A stretch of 34,425 bases of DNA from Acetobacteraceae bacterium (GTDB lineage Bacteria > Pseudomonadota > Alphaproteobacteria > Acetobacterales > Acetobacteraceae), in NCBI GenBank assembly GCA_020848935.1, contig JADLHF010000257.1, positions 1-34,425 on the forward strand, read 5' to 3'. Shown here in pieces: positions 7,793-16,803 of the stretch (position 1 is its first letter; every line of letters begins with the position of its first letter). The notes beneath the pieces are model-generated. The model searched no databases and was not told the DNA's origin. It saw nothing but the letters and a program-made list of their open reading frames with translations. Made by a program: the position numbers and the translations under genes.

Positions 7793-9049
7793 ATGAACCG
7801 CGAACCGCTGACCATGGTCTGCACCTGCGAGATGTCCGGGCGCGTGCGCGGCAAGGGCTTTCCGGCGCGCGAGCTGCCTTCGCGCATGGCCCGGGGCGTC
7901 GGCTGGGTGCCCACCAACGCCATGATCAACGCCTTCTCGGCCATCCCCGCCACCCCGTTCGGCACCGGCGGCGACCTGATCCTGGTGCCCGATCCCGCCG
8001 CCGAGTTCGAGGTCGATTTCGCCGACGGCTCGGCCAAGGAGCATTTCTTCCTCGGCGACCTGCGCCACCTCGACGGCACGCCCTGGGAACTCTGCCCGCG
8101 CGACTTCCTGCGCCGCGCCCTCGCCGCCCTGCACGAAGAAACCCGCCTGACCCTGCTATCCGCCTTCGAGCACGAGTTCACCTATACCGGCGTGGACGAG
8201 GCCCCCGGCAACGCGTATTCGCTGGACGCCTTCCGCCGCCAGGGCATCTTCGCCGAGGCCTTCACCGCCGCCCTGCGCGCCGCCGGCTGCGAGCCGGACA
8301 GCTTCATGGCCGAGTTCGGCGCCCGCCAATACGAGTTCACCGTCGATCCCGCCGAGGGCATCCGCGCCGCCGACCGCGCCGTGGTGGCGCGCGAGATGGC
8401 CCGCGCCACCGCCCACCGCCTCGGCCATCGCGCCGTCTTCGCGCCGATCCTCGACCCCGGCGGCGTCGGCAACGGCGTGCATATCCATTTCAGCTTTCGC
8501 AACGCCGCCGGCACCCCGGTGATGCACGACCCCGCCGACCCGCTCGGCCTGTCGCCCGCCGCCCGCCAGTTCGTCGCCGGCATCCTGCACCATCAGCCAG
8601 CGCTGTGCGCGCTGACCGCGCCGGCCACCACCTCCTATATCCGCCTGCGCCCCAATCGCTGGGCGCCCACCCACGCCACCCTGGAACAGCAGGACCGCGC
8701 CGCCGCCGTGCGCATCTGCCCGGTCACGCCAGGCACCGACGTCGCGCGCCAATTCAATGTCGAATACCGCGTGGCCGACGCCGCCGCCTCACCCTACCTC
8801 GCCCTGGCCGCCATCGTCTGGGCCGGCATGGACGGCATCCGCCAGCAGCGCGACATCCCGGCCGAAAGCCCCGCCCTGCCCGCCACGCTGGATGCCGCAC
8901 TGGACGCGCTGGAGGCCAGCGAAGCCGCCCGCGACTGGATGGGCGCCAGTCACCACGCCGCCTACCTGATGCACAAGCGCGGTGAGGCCGCCGCCCTGGC
9001 CGGCCTCACCGAGGCCGAGCAATGCACCCGCTACGCCGCGACCTACTGA
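7793..9049 (+). CDS. Glutamine synthetase family protein (probable gamma-glutamyl-amine ligase type)
   Basis: The 418-residue protein has the glutamine synthetase catalytic fold: the metal-binding FEHEF (E126, E128), AEFGARQYEF (E174, E181), GNGVHIHFS (H230, H232) for ATP/metal, the SYIRLRPNRWAP segment for phosphate and substrate, and VEYRVADAAASPYLALAA near 323-340. The N-terminal beta-grasp part is short and divergent. Such GS homologues outside nitrogen assimilation usually ligate glutamate to amines, as PuuA and IpuC do. It is followed 11 nt later by a cysteine hydrolase and then by an oligopeptide/amine-type ABC importer, consistent with catabolism of an imported amine or amide. The substrate is inferred only. 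Canonical GlnA is unlikely because the glutamine-synthetase adenylylation loop is not visible. Confidence 0.82.
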   Translation: MNREPLTMVCTCEMSGRVRGKGFPARELPSRMARGVGWVPTNAMINAFSAIPATPFGTGGDLILVPDPAAEFEVDFADGSAKEHFFLGDLRHLDGTPWELCPRDFLRRALAALHEETRLTLLSAFEHEFTYTGVDEAPGNAYSLDAFRRQGIFAEAFTAALRAAGCEPDSFMAEFGARQYEFTVDPAEGIRAADRAVVAREMARATAHRLGHRAVFAPILDPGGVGNGVHIHFSFRNAAGTPVMHDPADPLGLSPAARQFVAGILHHQPALCALTAPATTSYIRLRPNRWAPTHATLEQQDRAAAVRICPVTPGTDVARQFNVEYRVADAAASPYLALAAIVWAGMDGIRQQRDIPAESPALPATLDAALDALEASEAARDWMGASHHAAYLMHKRGEAAALAGLTEAEQCTRYAATY

Positions 9050-9060
9050 GGCAAGCCGCC

Positions 9061-9708
9061 ATGTCCCACCCCACCACCCGCGACATTCCCGTCGAACCGC
9101 CGCACACCACGCTGCTGTTCATCGACGTGCAGAACTACTGCGCACGGCGCGACGGCGCCGAGTTCAAGGACCTCGGCCCCGCCGAATTCGAGGAAAAACT
9201 CGGCTGGTTCTTCAACAAGATGGAGTCCGAAACCATCCCCAACATGCAGCGCCTCCAGGCCGGCTGCCGCAAGGCGGGGATCGAGGTGATGTACACCCTC
9301 ATCCGCAACCTCACCCAGGACGGCCGCGACCGCTCGCTGGACTACAAGATCACCGGCTTCAGCGTCCCGCCCGGCAGCTGGGACGGCCAGGTGCTGGACG
9401 CCATCGCCCCCGCGCCCGACGAGATCGTCATCCCCAAGACCTCCTCCAACGTCTTCGTCTCCACCAACATCGATTACGTGCTGCGCAACCTCGGCACCAA
9501 ATACCTGGTCATCTCCGGCATCGTCACCGACCAGTGCATCGCCACCGCCACCACCACCGCCTGCGACCTCGGCTACCTCGTCACCCTGGTCACCGACGCC
9601 TGCGCCACCTACACCCAGGAACGCCACGACACCACCCTGCGCGCCATCAGCGGCTATTGCCGGCAGCGCAGCACCGATGCCTTCCTGGCCGAAATCGGCG
9701 CAGCCTGA
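9061..9708 (+). CDS. Cysteine hydrolase, isochorismatase fold
   Basis: A 215-residue amidohydrolase of the isochorismatase-like superfamily. The catalytic triad is visible: D22 in LLFIDVQNY, K126 in IVIPKTSSN and the nucleophile C159 in GIVTDQCIATA, with the usual cis-peptide segment GIVTD just before. Members hydrolyse C-N bonds in small amides (nicotinamide, N-carbamoylsarcosine, ureidoacrylate, biuret). ATG 9061 is preferred over an in-frame ATG at 9022, which lies inside the preceding gene. The 11-nt spacing to the glutamine-synthetase-family gene suggests one operon. The true substrate is unknown. Confidence 0.85.
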   Translation: MSHPTTRDIPVEPPHTTLLFIDVQNYCARRDGAEFKDLGPAEFEEKLGWFFNKMESETIPNMQRLQAGCRKAGIEVMYTLIRNLTQDGRDRSLDYKITGFSVPPGSWDGQVLDAIAPAPDEIVIPKTSSNVFVSTNIDYVLRNLGTKYLVISGIVTDQCIATATTTACDLGYLVTLVTDACATYTQERHDTTLRAISGYCRQRSTDAFLAEIGAA

Positions 9709-9801
9709 CGCCGCGCCGCGCAACTCGGCGAACAATTCGCGCCATGCCTGACAAGTAGCGGTGTACTGGCCATCCGTGCACAGAACTCGTTTCCGGCCGG
9801 G

Positions 9802-9831
9802 TTCAACACCTGCCGGGACCACCAATATAAC
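9802..9831 (+). promoter_or_regulatory. Possible promoter for the ABC ATPase genes
   Basis: TTCAAC (9802-9807) and TATAAC (9826-9831) are 18 nt apart within the 284-nt gap before the ATPase genes. This is one of the few A/T-rich points in that gap. No further coding or RNA feature is supported there. Confidence 0.3.
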
Positions 9832-9992
9832 AGCATCGCGGTATTTTTATCGTGCCAGGGTCGGCTGATCCGGTCAGCCCAAAGACCACCCGACACCCCC
9901 TCGGCGGACCATGGCGTGGCTTTTCGACTGGACGCGATCCACCCGCGCATCCCATGATGGGCAATACGCCCCAGGGAGGCATCGAAAACATC

Positions 9993-10973
9993 GTGGCGGA
10001 CACCGCACTCTCGATCCAGGACCTGACCGTACGTTTCCACCTGAAGCGGGGCATTCTCACCGCCGTCGATCACATCTCGTTCGACATCGCCCGCGGGGAG
10101 ACGTTCGGCCTGGTGGGCGAATCCGGCTCCGGCAAGACCGTCACCGCGCGGGCCATCATGCGCCTGCTCCCCACCCCGCCGGCCGAGATCGCCTCCGGCC
10201 GCGTGGTGCTGGACGACCAGAGCGTCTATGACCTGTCCAGCGAGGAACTGCGTGCCATCCGCGGCCGCAAGATCGCCATGGTGTTCCAGGAACCGATGAG
10301 CGCGCTGAACCCGGTCTTCACCGTGGGCGCGCAGATGACCGACGTACTGCGCACCAACCTGAAGATGAGCCGCGCCGAAGCCCGCGAGCGCGCCGTCGAA
10401 CTGCTGCAGCTCGTCGGCATCCCGTCGGCCGGTTCGCGCCTGGGCAGCTACGTGCATGAATTCTCCGGCGGCATGCGCCAGCGCGTCATGCTGGCCATGG
10501 CGCTGTCCTGCAATCCCGGCTTCCTGATCGCCGACGAACCCACCACGGCGCTGGACGTGACCATCCAGGCCACCATCCTCGAGCTGATCGACTCGATGAT
10601 CCATCGCCTCGGCATGTCGCTGCTGTTCATCACCCATAATCTCGGCGTGGTGGCGCATTCCTGCGACCGCATCGGCGTGATGTACGCCTCCCACCTGGTG
10701 GAGACCGGCACGACACGGGCGATCTTCGCCAATCCCCAGCACCCCTACACCGTCGGGCTGCTCGAATCGATCCCGCGGCTGGCCGACCAGAAACGCTACC
10801 TCACGCCCATCCCCGGCACCGTGTGCAACATGCTGGAGCCGCCGCAGGGCTGCAAGTTCCACCCGCGCTGCCCGCACGCCATGGATGTCTGCCGCGAACA
10901 GGCGCCGCCGCTGCGCGAAGTGGCGCCCGGCCACCTCGCCGCCTGCCACCTGCACGCCATGGCCACGGTTTGA
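9993..10973 (+). CDS. Oligopeptide/dipeptide-type ABC transporter ATP-binding protein (OppD/DppD type)
   Basis: This is the first of two cytoplasmic ATPases of a peptide/opine/nickel-class importer. It shows Walker A GESGSGKT (42-49), Q-loop Q99 ([12 protein letters not shown]), signature FSGGMRQR (157-164), Walker [13 protein letters not shown], and the switch His in [11 protein letters not shown]. The C-terminal oligopeptide domain carries [15 protein letters not shown], the cysteine cluster typical of this subfamily. GTG 9993 gives 326 residues starting [18 protein letters not shown] at 9973-9979 lies 13 nt upstream. The tandem ATGs at 9954 and 9957 would lengthen it by 12-13 residues and place that ribosome site inside the gene. 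It is followed 11 nt later by the OppF-type partner. Confidence 0.92.
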   Translation: MADTALSIQDLTVRFHLKRGILTAVDHISFDIARGETFGLVGESGSGKTVTARAIMRLLPTPPAEIASGRVVLDDQSVYDLSSEELRAIRGRKIAMVFQEPMSALNPVFTVGAQMTDVLRTNLKMSRAEARERAVELLQLVGIPSAGSRLGSYVHEFSGGMRQRVMLAMALSCNPGFLIADEPTTALDVTIQATILELIDSMIHRLGMSLLFITHNLGVVAHSCDRIGVMYASHLVETGTTRAIFANPQHPYTVGLLESIPRLADQKRYLTPIPGTVCNMLEPPQGCKFHPRCPHAMDVCREQAPPLREVAPGHLAACHLHAMATV

Positions 10974-10984
10974 CGGAGCGGCAC

Positions 10985-11962
<978 letters not shown>

Positions 11963-11972
11963 AGCCACCGGC

Positions 11973-12114
11973 AAAAAAAGGCCAGGGCCCTACCGTCACG
12001 GCACGAAGCCGCGCCCCGGCGAACCCGCCAGGAGCACAGCCCGCAAAACCCAGCCCCCAGTGGTGAGGGTCCAGGAGGCTCGGCCCACTGGCGGGGTGCG
12101 GGGCAGCGCCCCGC
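11973..12114. terminator. Convergent intergenic terminator region
   Basis: This gap separates two convergent transcripts. GCGGGGC (12098-12104) pairs with GCCCCGC (12108-12114) over an AGC loop, 36 nt past the permease stop. A run of seven A at 11973-11979 is a T-run for minus-strand RNA. The G/C-rich stretch around 12064-12115 resembles the hairpins at 19302-19384 (shared AGGGTCCAGG and C/G-block stems). No gene is supported. Confidence 0.4.
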
Positions 12115-12149
12115 TGCTTGCCTAAGCCCCCGGACCGCAACCGCCGCCG

Positions 12150-13100
12150 TCAGCGATCGGCCAGCCGCGGGTCCAACAGATCGCGCAGCCCGTCGCCGAA
12201 CAGGTTGAACGCCAGCACGCTGAAGCAGATCGCCAGGCCAGGGAACACCGCGATCATCGGATGGCTCTCCATATGGTCGCGCGCCGCACTCAGGTCCGCG
12301 CCCCAATCCGGCGTCGGCGGCGAGGTGCCCAGGCCCAGGAACGACAATGCCGCGATGATCAGGATCACGAAACCCAGCCGCACCGTGCCGGTCACAATGA
12401 TCGGCGACATGCAGTTGGGCAGGATCTGGGTGAAGGCGATCATGATGTTGCGCTCGCCCATCACCCGCGCCGCCTCGACATACTCCTTGCGCGCCTCCAC
12501 CAGCGCCGTGCTGCGCGCCAGCCGCGCCACCTGGGGTGCGAAGGCAAACCCCAGCGCGAACACCAGTATCAGGTCGTTCCAGAAGCCCTCCAGCTTCCAT
12601 TCCCGCGCCAGCGTCACGATCAGCAGGTAGAGCAGCAAGCCCGGGAAGGCCAACAGGCCATCCACGAAGCGCATCGCCACGGCATCCACCGCCTTGCCAT
12701 AGAACCCCGAGATCACGCCGAACGGCAGGCCCAGCACCATGCCGAACGCCACCGCCAGCACGCTGATCGTGATGGTCCGCTGCCCGCCCACCAGCACGCG
12801 CGAGTAGATGTCGCGGCCGAATTTATCGGTGCCGAAATAATGCTCCGCGCTGACCGGCGCCAGCCTTTCGCGGTAGTTGGTCTTGATCGGGTCATGCGTC
12901 ACCAGCGCCGGCGTGAACAGACACACCAGCAGCAGGAAGGTGATCATCGCCGCCCCGATCGTCGATGTCCGGCTGCGCCGCAACTCGCGAAACCCCGCCA
13001 CCACCGACTGCCGCAGCCGGTGCAGCCAAACGCGCAACGGCGTCTCGTCGGGGCGCAGCACATCCACCCGCTGCCGGGTGCCTGGAGCCTGTTCCATCAT
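12150..13100 (-). CDS. Peptide-type ABC transporter permease (OppC/DppC type)
   Basis: Inner-membrane subunit of 316 residues. A cytoplasmic N-terminus precedes the first span (TIGAAMITFLLLVCLFTPALV), then the DppC-typical periplasmic segment EHYFGTDKFGRDIYSRVLVGGQ, and further spans. The coupling loop YVEAARVMGERNIMIAFTQILP contacts the ATPase. The end DGLRDLLDPRLADR is the standard family C-terminus, so it is complete. ATG at 13098-13100 is chosen for AGGGGA 5 nt upstream; the next codon is also ATG. It starts 16 nt after the DppB-type gene. Confidence 0.92.
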   Translation of the reverse strand: MMEQAPGTRQRVDVLRPDETPLRVWLHRLRQSVVAGFRELRRSRTSTIGAAMITFLLLVCLFTPALVTHDPIKTNYRERLAPVSAEHYFGTDKFGRDIYSRVLVGGQRTITISVLAVAFGMVLGLPFGVISGFYGKAVDAVAMRFVDGLLAFPGLLLYLLIVTLAREWKLEGFWNDLILVFALGFAFAPQVARLARSTALVEARKEYVEAARVMGERNIMIAFTQILPNCMSPIIVTGTVRLGFVILIIAALSFLGLGTSPPTPDWGADLSAARDHMESHPMIAVFPGLAICFSVLAFNLFGDGLRDLLDPRLADR

Positions 13101-13116
13101 GTTGTCCCCTGGACGT

Positions 13117-14067
13117 TCAGCCAAGCTGCACACGCGGGTTCAACACGCGGTAGAGCAGGTCGATCATCAGGTTGATCGCCACCACCATCACCCCCAGGAT
13201 CAGCACCCCGGACTGGATCACGGGATAATCGCGCAGCTGGATCGCCTGGTAGATCGTCAGCCCGATGCCGGGCCAGGCGAAGATCGTCTCCAGCACCACC
13301 GTGCCGCCCAACAGGGCCGCAAGCTGCAATCCGCTGATGGTGATGGTCGGGATCAGCGCGTTGCGCAGGGTGTATTTGTAGATCACCTTCCACTCCGGCA
13401 GGCCGAGCGAGCGGGCGGTATCGACGTATTCCTTGCTGATCTCGTCCAGCATGCTCGACCGCGTCAGCCGCGTGGTGAACGCCGCCTGGCGGAATCCCAC
13501 GGCGACGGCCGGCAGGACCAGGTACCACAGGCTCTTGGCGAAATCCTCGGTCGGCGCCACGTAGCCCGACGACGGCAGGATCGGGAAATACAGCGAGAAC
13601 ATCAGCACGCACAGGATGGCGAACCAGAATTCCGGGATCGAGATGCCCAGCAGGGATGTCACCTGTGCGCCGTAGTCGAACTTGGTGTTGCGCCGCACCG
13701 CCGCGATCGTGCCCAGCGGAATGGCAATCACCAGCGACAGCCCGATGCCCACCAATGCGAGATAGATGGTCGCGGGAATCCGCTCCAGCAGTTCGACCGA
13801 CACCGGGCGCCGTGTGATCAGCGACTTGCCGAAATCCCCGGTGGCGATCTTGCCCACCCAGCGCGCGTATTGGACATAGATCGGCTTGTCGAGGCCGAAT
13901 TCCTTCTCCAGCGCGGCCCGCACCTCGGGGTCTTCCACCGCCTCCTGCCCACCCAGCGAATCGATGATGTCGCCAGGCAGCGCCTGGACAAACCCGAAAA
14001 CCACCACGGTCAGGATCAGCACCACGGGGATCAGCTGCAACAGCCGGTTGATCGTGTAGATCAGCAT
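13117..14067 (-). CDS. Peptide-type ABC transporter permease (OppB/DppB type)
   Basis: First permease of the importer, 316 residues. MLIYTINRLLQLIPVVLILTV gives the classical DppB start with span one; ATG 14065-14067 is used because the upstream in-frame ATG only adds poorly conserved residues. GDFGKSLITRRPVSVELLERIP is the family loop before span two, and EYVDTARSLGLPEWKVIYKYTLRNALIP is the ATPase-coupling loop. The C-terminal LLYRVLNPRVQLG is typical. It follows the binding-protein gene across a 99-nt gap holding a strong hairpin, so it likely shares that transcript at lower yield. Confidence 0.93.
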   Translation of the reverse strand: MLIYTINRLLQLIPVVLILTVVVFGFVQALPGDIIDSLGGQEAVEDPEVRAALEKEFGLDKPIYVQYARWVGKIATGDFGKSLITRRPVSVELLERIPATIYLALVGIGLSLVIAIPLGTIAAVRRNTKFDYGAQVTSLLGISIPEFWFAILCVLMFSLYFPILPSSGYVAPTEDFAKSLWYLVLPAVAVGFRQAAFTTRLTRSSMLDEISKEYVDTARSLGLPEWKVIYKYTLRNALIPTITISGLQLAALLGGTVVLETIFAWPGIGLTIYQAIQLRDYPVIQSGVLILGVMVVAINLMIDLLYRVLNPRVQLG

Positions 14068-14104
14068 GGCGTCAAGGCTCTCCGAACAGCCCGCGAAGGG
14101 CATC

Positions 14105-14152
14105 GCGGCACTGCCCCCGCGCAGGACGACCCTACGCGGGTGGCCGTGCCGC
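14105..14152 (-). other. Intercistronic hairpin between binding-protein and permease genes
   Basis: In the minus-strand RNA an outer 7-bp stem (14146-14152 with 14105-14111) encloses a 6-bp stem (14135-14140 with 14116-14121). No T-run follows. Such structures after binding-protein genes commonly stabilise the upstream mRNA or attenuate the downstream permeases. Confidence 0.55.
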
Positions 14153-14166
14153 CAGGCGCCTTGCCG

Positions 14167-15780
14167 TCAGGCCGGCGTATTGTCGAACCATGCGGTGCGC
14201 ACGCCGCCGCCGGCCCAGGTGAACGGGCCCGCGATCGCCGGCGCATAGCCCTGCAACCGCTTCGTGCCCGCCCCGGTCAGCGGCACGGCGTGGGAATAGA
14301 TCAGCGCCGCCTCGTCGTTCACGATATTGTCCACATCGGTGTACATCTCCATCCGCTTACCGCGGTCCAGCGTCAGCCGCGCCGCCTCGATCAGCTTATC
14401 GACCTTCTCGTTCTTGAAGCCGAGGCGCAGCTTGCCCTCCGCCCCGTCCGAGTGCAGCCAGCGCGAGTACCAGCCATCCGGCTCGAAGCGGTAGCTGGTG
14501 GCCGTCGAATCGATCCCCCAGTCGTTCTTGCGGTACTTGTCGCGCAGCACCGGCTCGTCGAACACCTCGTTGCTGGCCTTGAACCCGGCCTCCATCAGCA
14601 TCGAATGCACCAGCTCGCCGGAATTGCGCATGTACTGGAACGCCTCGCGCGCCACCACGGCAATCGGCATGCCCATCATGTTCAGCTTGCGCAAAATGAA
14701 GCGCGACTTCTCGGGGTCGAACGTCACCGCGTTCTTCACCCCGGCCATGTGCCACGGGCTGCTGGAGGCATAGAAGGTGTTGAGCGGCTCGCCCAACCCG
14801 TTGAACACCGCCTCGTGGATCGCGGTCCGGTCGATGGCGTGCGCCACCGCCTGGCGCAGCAGCTTGCCGTTCGGCGCGTCCATCGCGAACGGGCCCGACT
14901 TGGCGTTGATGTTCAGATGCGCCATGCCCACCTGCGCCACGTCCCAGGTGGTCAACTGCTTGGCATAGTCGCGCTTGAACGCGGCCACGTCGCTGTAGGC
15001 CATGTTGTCGATCAGATCGACCTCGCCACTGCGCAGCGCCGTCAGCCGCACCTTGTCCTCGCGCTTCGGGTAGCCCTCGAGCGCATCCAGATACGGCAGC
15101 GCCTTGCCGTCGGCGCCCATCTCGAAATAGTTCTCGAACCGCACCATCTCGCTCTTGGCATAGCGCTTCCACGACACGAACTTGAACGGCCCGCAGCCCA
15201 CCGGATGGGTATCGGCCTGGCCCACGCTGTTCGGCGCCATCAGGTTGCAGGGGTAATAGACCAGGTTGCCCAGGAACACCGCGCTGGGTTCCTTCAGGTG
15301 GATATGCACCACCTCCTTGCCGTCGGCCTCGATCCGCTCGATATCCTCCAGGCTGGCGCGCGAGAAGGCGTGGCCGAACTTCGGATCCATGATCCGCTCG
15401 TAGTTCCACTTCACCGCCGCCGCATCCACGCTGGCGCCGTTGTGAAACTCCACCCCGCGCCGCAGCCGGAAGGTGTATTTTTTCAGGTCCTTGGAGATCT
15501 CCCACTCCTGGGCAACCGCTGGCACCACCTCCATCTTCTGGTTGAGGTCCAGCAGCCCCTGGGTCGTGGCCGCCCGCGCGTCGGAGACGTAATAGACAAG
15601 GTTGCGGTGCGGATCGAGGCCGGAGCCGTCAACCCGTGTGCCGAAGCGCAGCGTGCCGCCGCGCTTCGGCATCGGCGCCGCCTGCGCCGGCATCCCAGCC
15701 GCCAGCACCCCGGCGGCAACCCCTGACAGCAGCCCGCGACGTCCCAGAGTGTCGCCAATTCGTCCGTCGGTTCCCGACAT
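14167..15780 (-). CDS. ABC transporter substrate-binding protein, peptide/opine/nickel class (SBP family 5)
   Basis: Periplasmic receptor of 537 residues. ATG 15778-15780 has GGAGG a few bases upstream; the longer in-frame start at 15849 is not needed. The N-terminus has twin arginines (LGRRGLLSGVAAGVLAAG), a likely Tat or Sec signal, then AQAAPMPKRGGTLRFG, the usual start of the mature domain. Family 5 marks include LRRGVEFHNGASVDAAAVKWNYER, HPVGCGPFKFVSW and RQAVAHAIDRTAIHEAVFNGLGEP. It heads the minus-strand unit whose permeases follow; the cognate ATPases are the convergent pair at 9993-11962. The ligand cannot be read from sequence; neighbouring amide and glutamyl-ligase genes suggest a peptide, opine or amine derivative. 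Confidence 0.9.
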   Translation of the reverse strand: MSGTDGRIGDTLGRRGLLSGVAAGVLAAGMPAQAAPMPKRGGTLRFGTRVDGSGLDPHRNLVYYVSDARAATTQGLLDLNQKMEVVPAVAQEWEISKDLKKYTFRLRRGVEFHNGASVDAAAVKWNYERIMDPKFGHAFSRASLEDIERIEADGKEVVHIHLKEPSAVFLGNLVYYPCNLMAPNSVGQADTHPVGCGPFKFVSWKRYAKSEMVRFENYFEMGADGKALPYLDALEGYPKREDKVRLTALRSGEVDLIDNMAYSDVAAFKRDYAKQLTTWDVAQVGMAHLNINAKSGPFAMDAPNGKLLRQAVAHAIDRTAIHEAVFNGLGEPLNTFYASSSPWHMAGVKNAVTFDPEKSRFILRKLNMMGMPIAVVAREAFQYMRNSGELVHSMLMEAGFKASNEVFDEPVLRDKYRKNDWGIDSTATSYRFEPDGWYSRWLHSDGAEGKLRLGFKNEKVDKLIEAARLTLDRGKRMEMYTDVDNIVNDEAALIYSHAVPLTGAGTKRLQGYAPAIAGPFTWAGGGVRTAWFDNTPA

Positions 15781-15887
15781 GTCGTGAGCCTCCCTGTAAC
15801 AGTCTATTATTGGCACTGGGTCATTCTGAACTGTCGAAAGAAGGCACAAAGCATCGCCTTTGCATCGCGGATATGCGGTGCAACCCT

Positions 15888-15903
15888 GGGGCCGATCGGC
15901 CCC
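15888..15903. other. Perfect 16-nt palindrome upstream of the binding-protein gene
   Basis: GGGGCC (15888-15893), GATC, GGCCCC (15898-15903) form a perfect dyad 108 nt upstream of the start codon. Followed on + by GCCTTTATT, it may be a weak + strand terminator or an operator. The surrounding 276-nt gap (15781-16056) contains no supported gene. Confidence 0.35.
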
Positions 15904-15944
15904 GCCTTTATTGTCACGGACAAGGGTAGTTGCTGCGGTTCACA

Positions 15945-15996
15945 GTTTCAACTTATTTTTAAATTTAATATCGGAATATTGTGATTTCGATTTTAT
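15945..15996. other. Short A/T-rich island in the intergenic region
   Basis: About 50 bases here are dominated by A and T (for example TTATTTTTAAATTTAATA and the small dyad AATAT-CGG-AATATT) inside an otherwise very GC-rich window. It lies 165-215 nt upstream of the minus-strand binding-protein gene and just past the cutC stop. It could be a promoter-upstream or nucleoid-protein site; no function is proven. Confidence 0.4.
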
Positions 15997-16056
15997 GAGC
16001 AGAATCCGAGTGTTCCCCGACAGCCATCCGAAAACCGCAGCCCCGCAAGCGCGGCC

Positions 16057-16803
16057 TCAGCCCCGCGCCGCCGCAATCATCGCATGCACCCGCACCGGGT
16101 CGGTCACCGTGTGGCGATACTCCCGCTCCGGGTCGCCAGCCCCCATCGCCAGTGCCGGATTGCGATACCGCATCGCACTGGCCCGCATGGCCGGCGCGGA
16201 GAAATGCAGTTCCACCAGCCCCGCCTCGCGCCACACCCGCGCAATCCCCGCTTCATCCAGCGCCCCGCAGCCCAGGATCACGATGCGTCCCGCCGCCTGG
16301 CGCACCAGCCCGGCCAGCACCGCCACCCCGGCCAGCCCGGTCGGCTGTTGCCCGCTGGTCAGCACGCGATCCACCCCGCACCGCACCAGCGCCTCCAGCG
16401 CCGCGGCGGGATCGGCCGTCATGTCGAAGGCGCGGTGCACCGTCACCGAAAGCGGCCGTGCCGCCGCCACCAGCGCCCGCGTCCGAACCTCGTCGATCGC
16501 CCCATCCGCGGTCAGGCAGCCGAACACCACCCCCGCCGCCCCGGTGTCGCGCAGGCTCGCCACATCCACCAGCATCGCGGCGAACTCGCGGCTGGAATAC
16601 AGGAAGTCGCCGCCACGCGGCCGCACCATCACCATCACCGGCACCGACACCGCCGCCACCGCCGCGCGCACCGTGCCCAGGCTCGGCGTGATCCCACCCT
16701 CGACCAGCGAGGCGCACAACTCCACCCGATCCGCCCCGCCCTCGGCCGCCGCCACCGCGCCGTCCACACCCTCGACGCAGAGTTCGATCAGCGGCGCACT
16801 CAC
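16057..16803 (-). CDS. cutC: CutC family protein
   Basis: A 248-residue TIM-barrel protein of the CutC family, historically linked to copper homeostasis although its biochemical role is not settled. Visible are IELCVEGVDGAVAAAEGGADRVELC at the N-terminus, GGITPSLGTV, VMVRPRGGDFLYS, the HRAFDM motif and VDRVLTSGQQPT. The start GTG at 16801-16803 overlaps the upstream peptidase stop in a GTGA arrangement (4 nt shared), the usual mark of translational coupling. A longer in-frame ATG start at 16887 would extend 28 unrelated residues into the peptidase gene and is rejected. Confidence 0.88.
   Translation of the reverse strand: MSAPLIELCVEGVDGAVAAAEGGADRVELCASLVEGGITPSLGTVRAAVAAVSVPVMVMVRPRGGDFLYSSREFAAMLVDVASLRDTGAAGVVFGCLTADGAIDEVRTRALVAAARPLSVTVHRAFDMTADPAAALEALVRCGVDRVLTSGQQPTGLAGVAVLAGLVRQAAGRIVILGCGALDEAGIARVWREAGLVELHFSAPAMRASAMRYRNPALAMGAGDPEREYRHTVTDPVRVHAMIAAARG

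Noticed and set aside
12877-15726. A 949-codon open frame on + strand antisense to the binding-protein and permease genes
   Set aside because: Its translation is rich in Arg, His, Gln and Pro without family features, as expected for the opposite strand of high-GC genes; the minus-strand proteins are unmistakable transporter subunits.
15800-15830. Possible sigma54 promoter (TGGCAC-like sequence near 15810)
   Set aside because: The -12 GC element is missing at the required spacing and it points away from the binding-protein gene.
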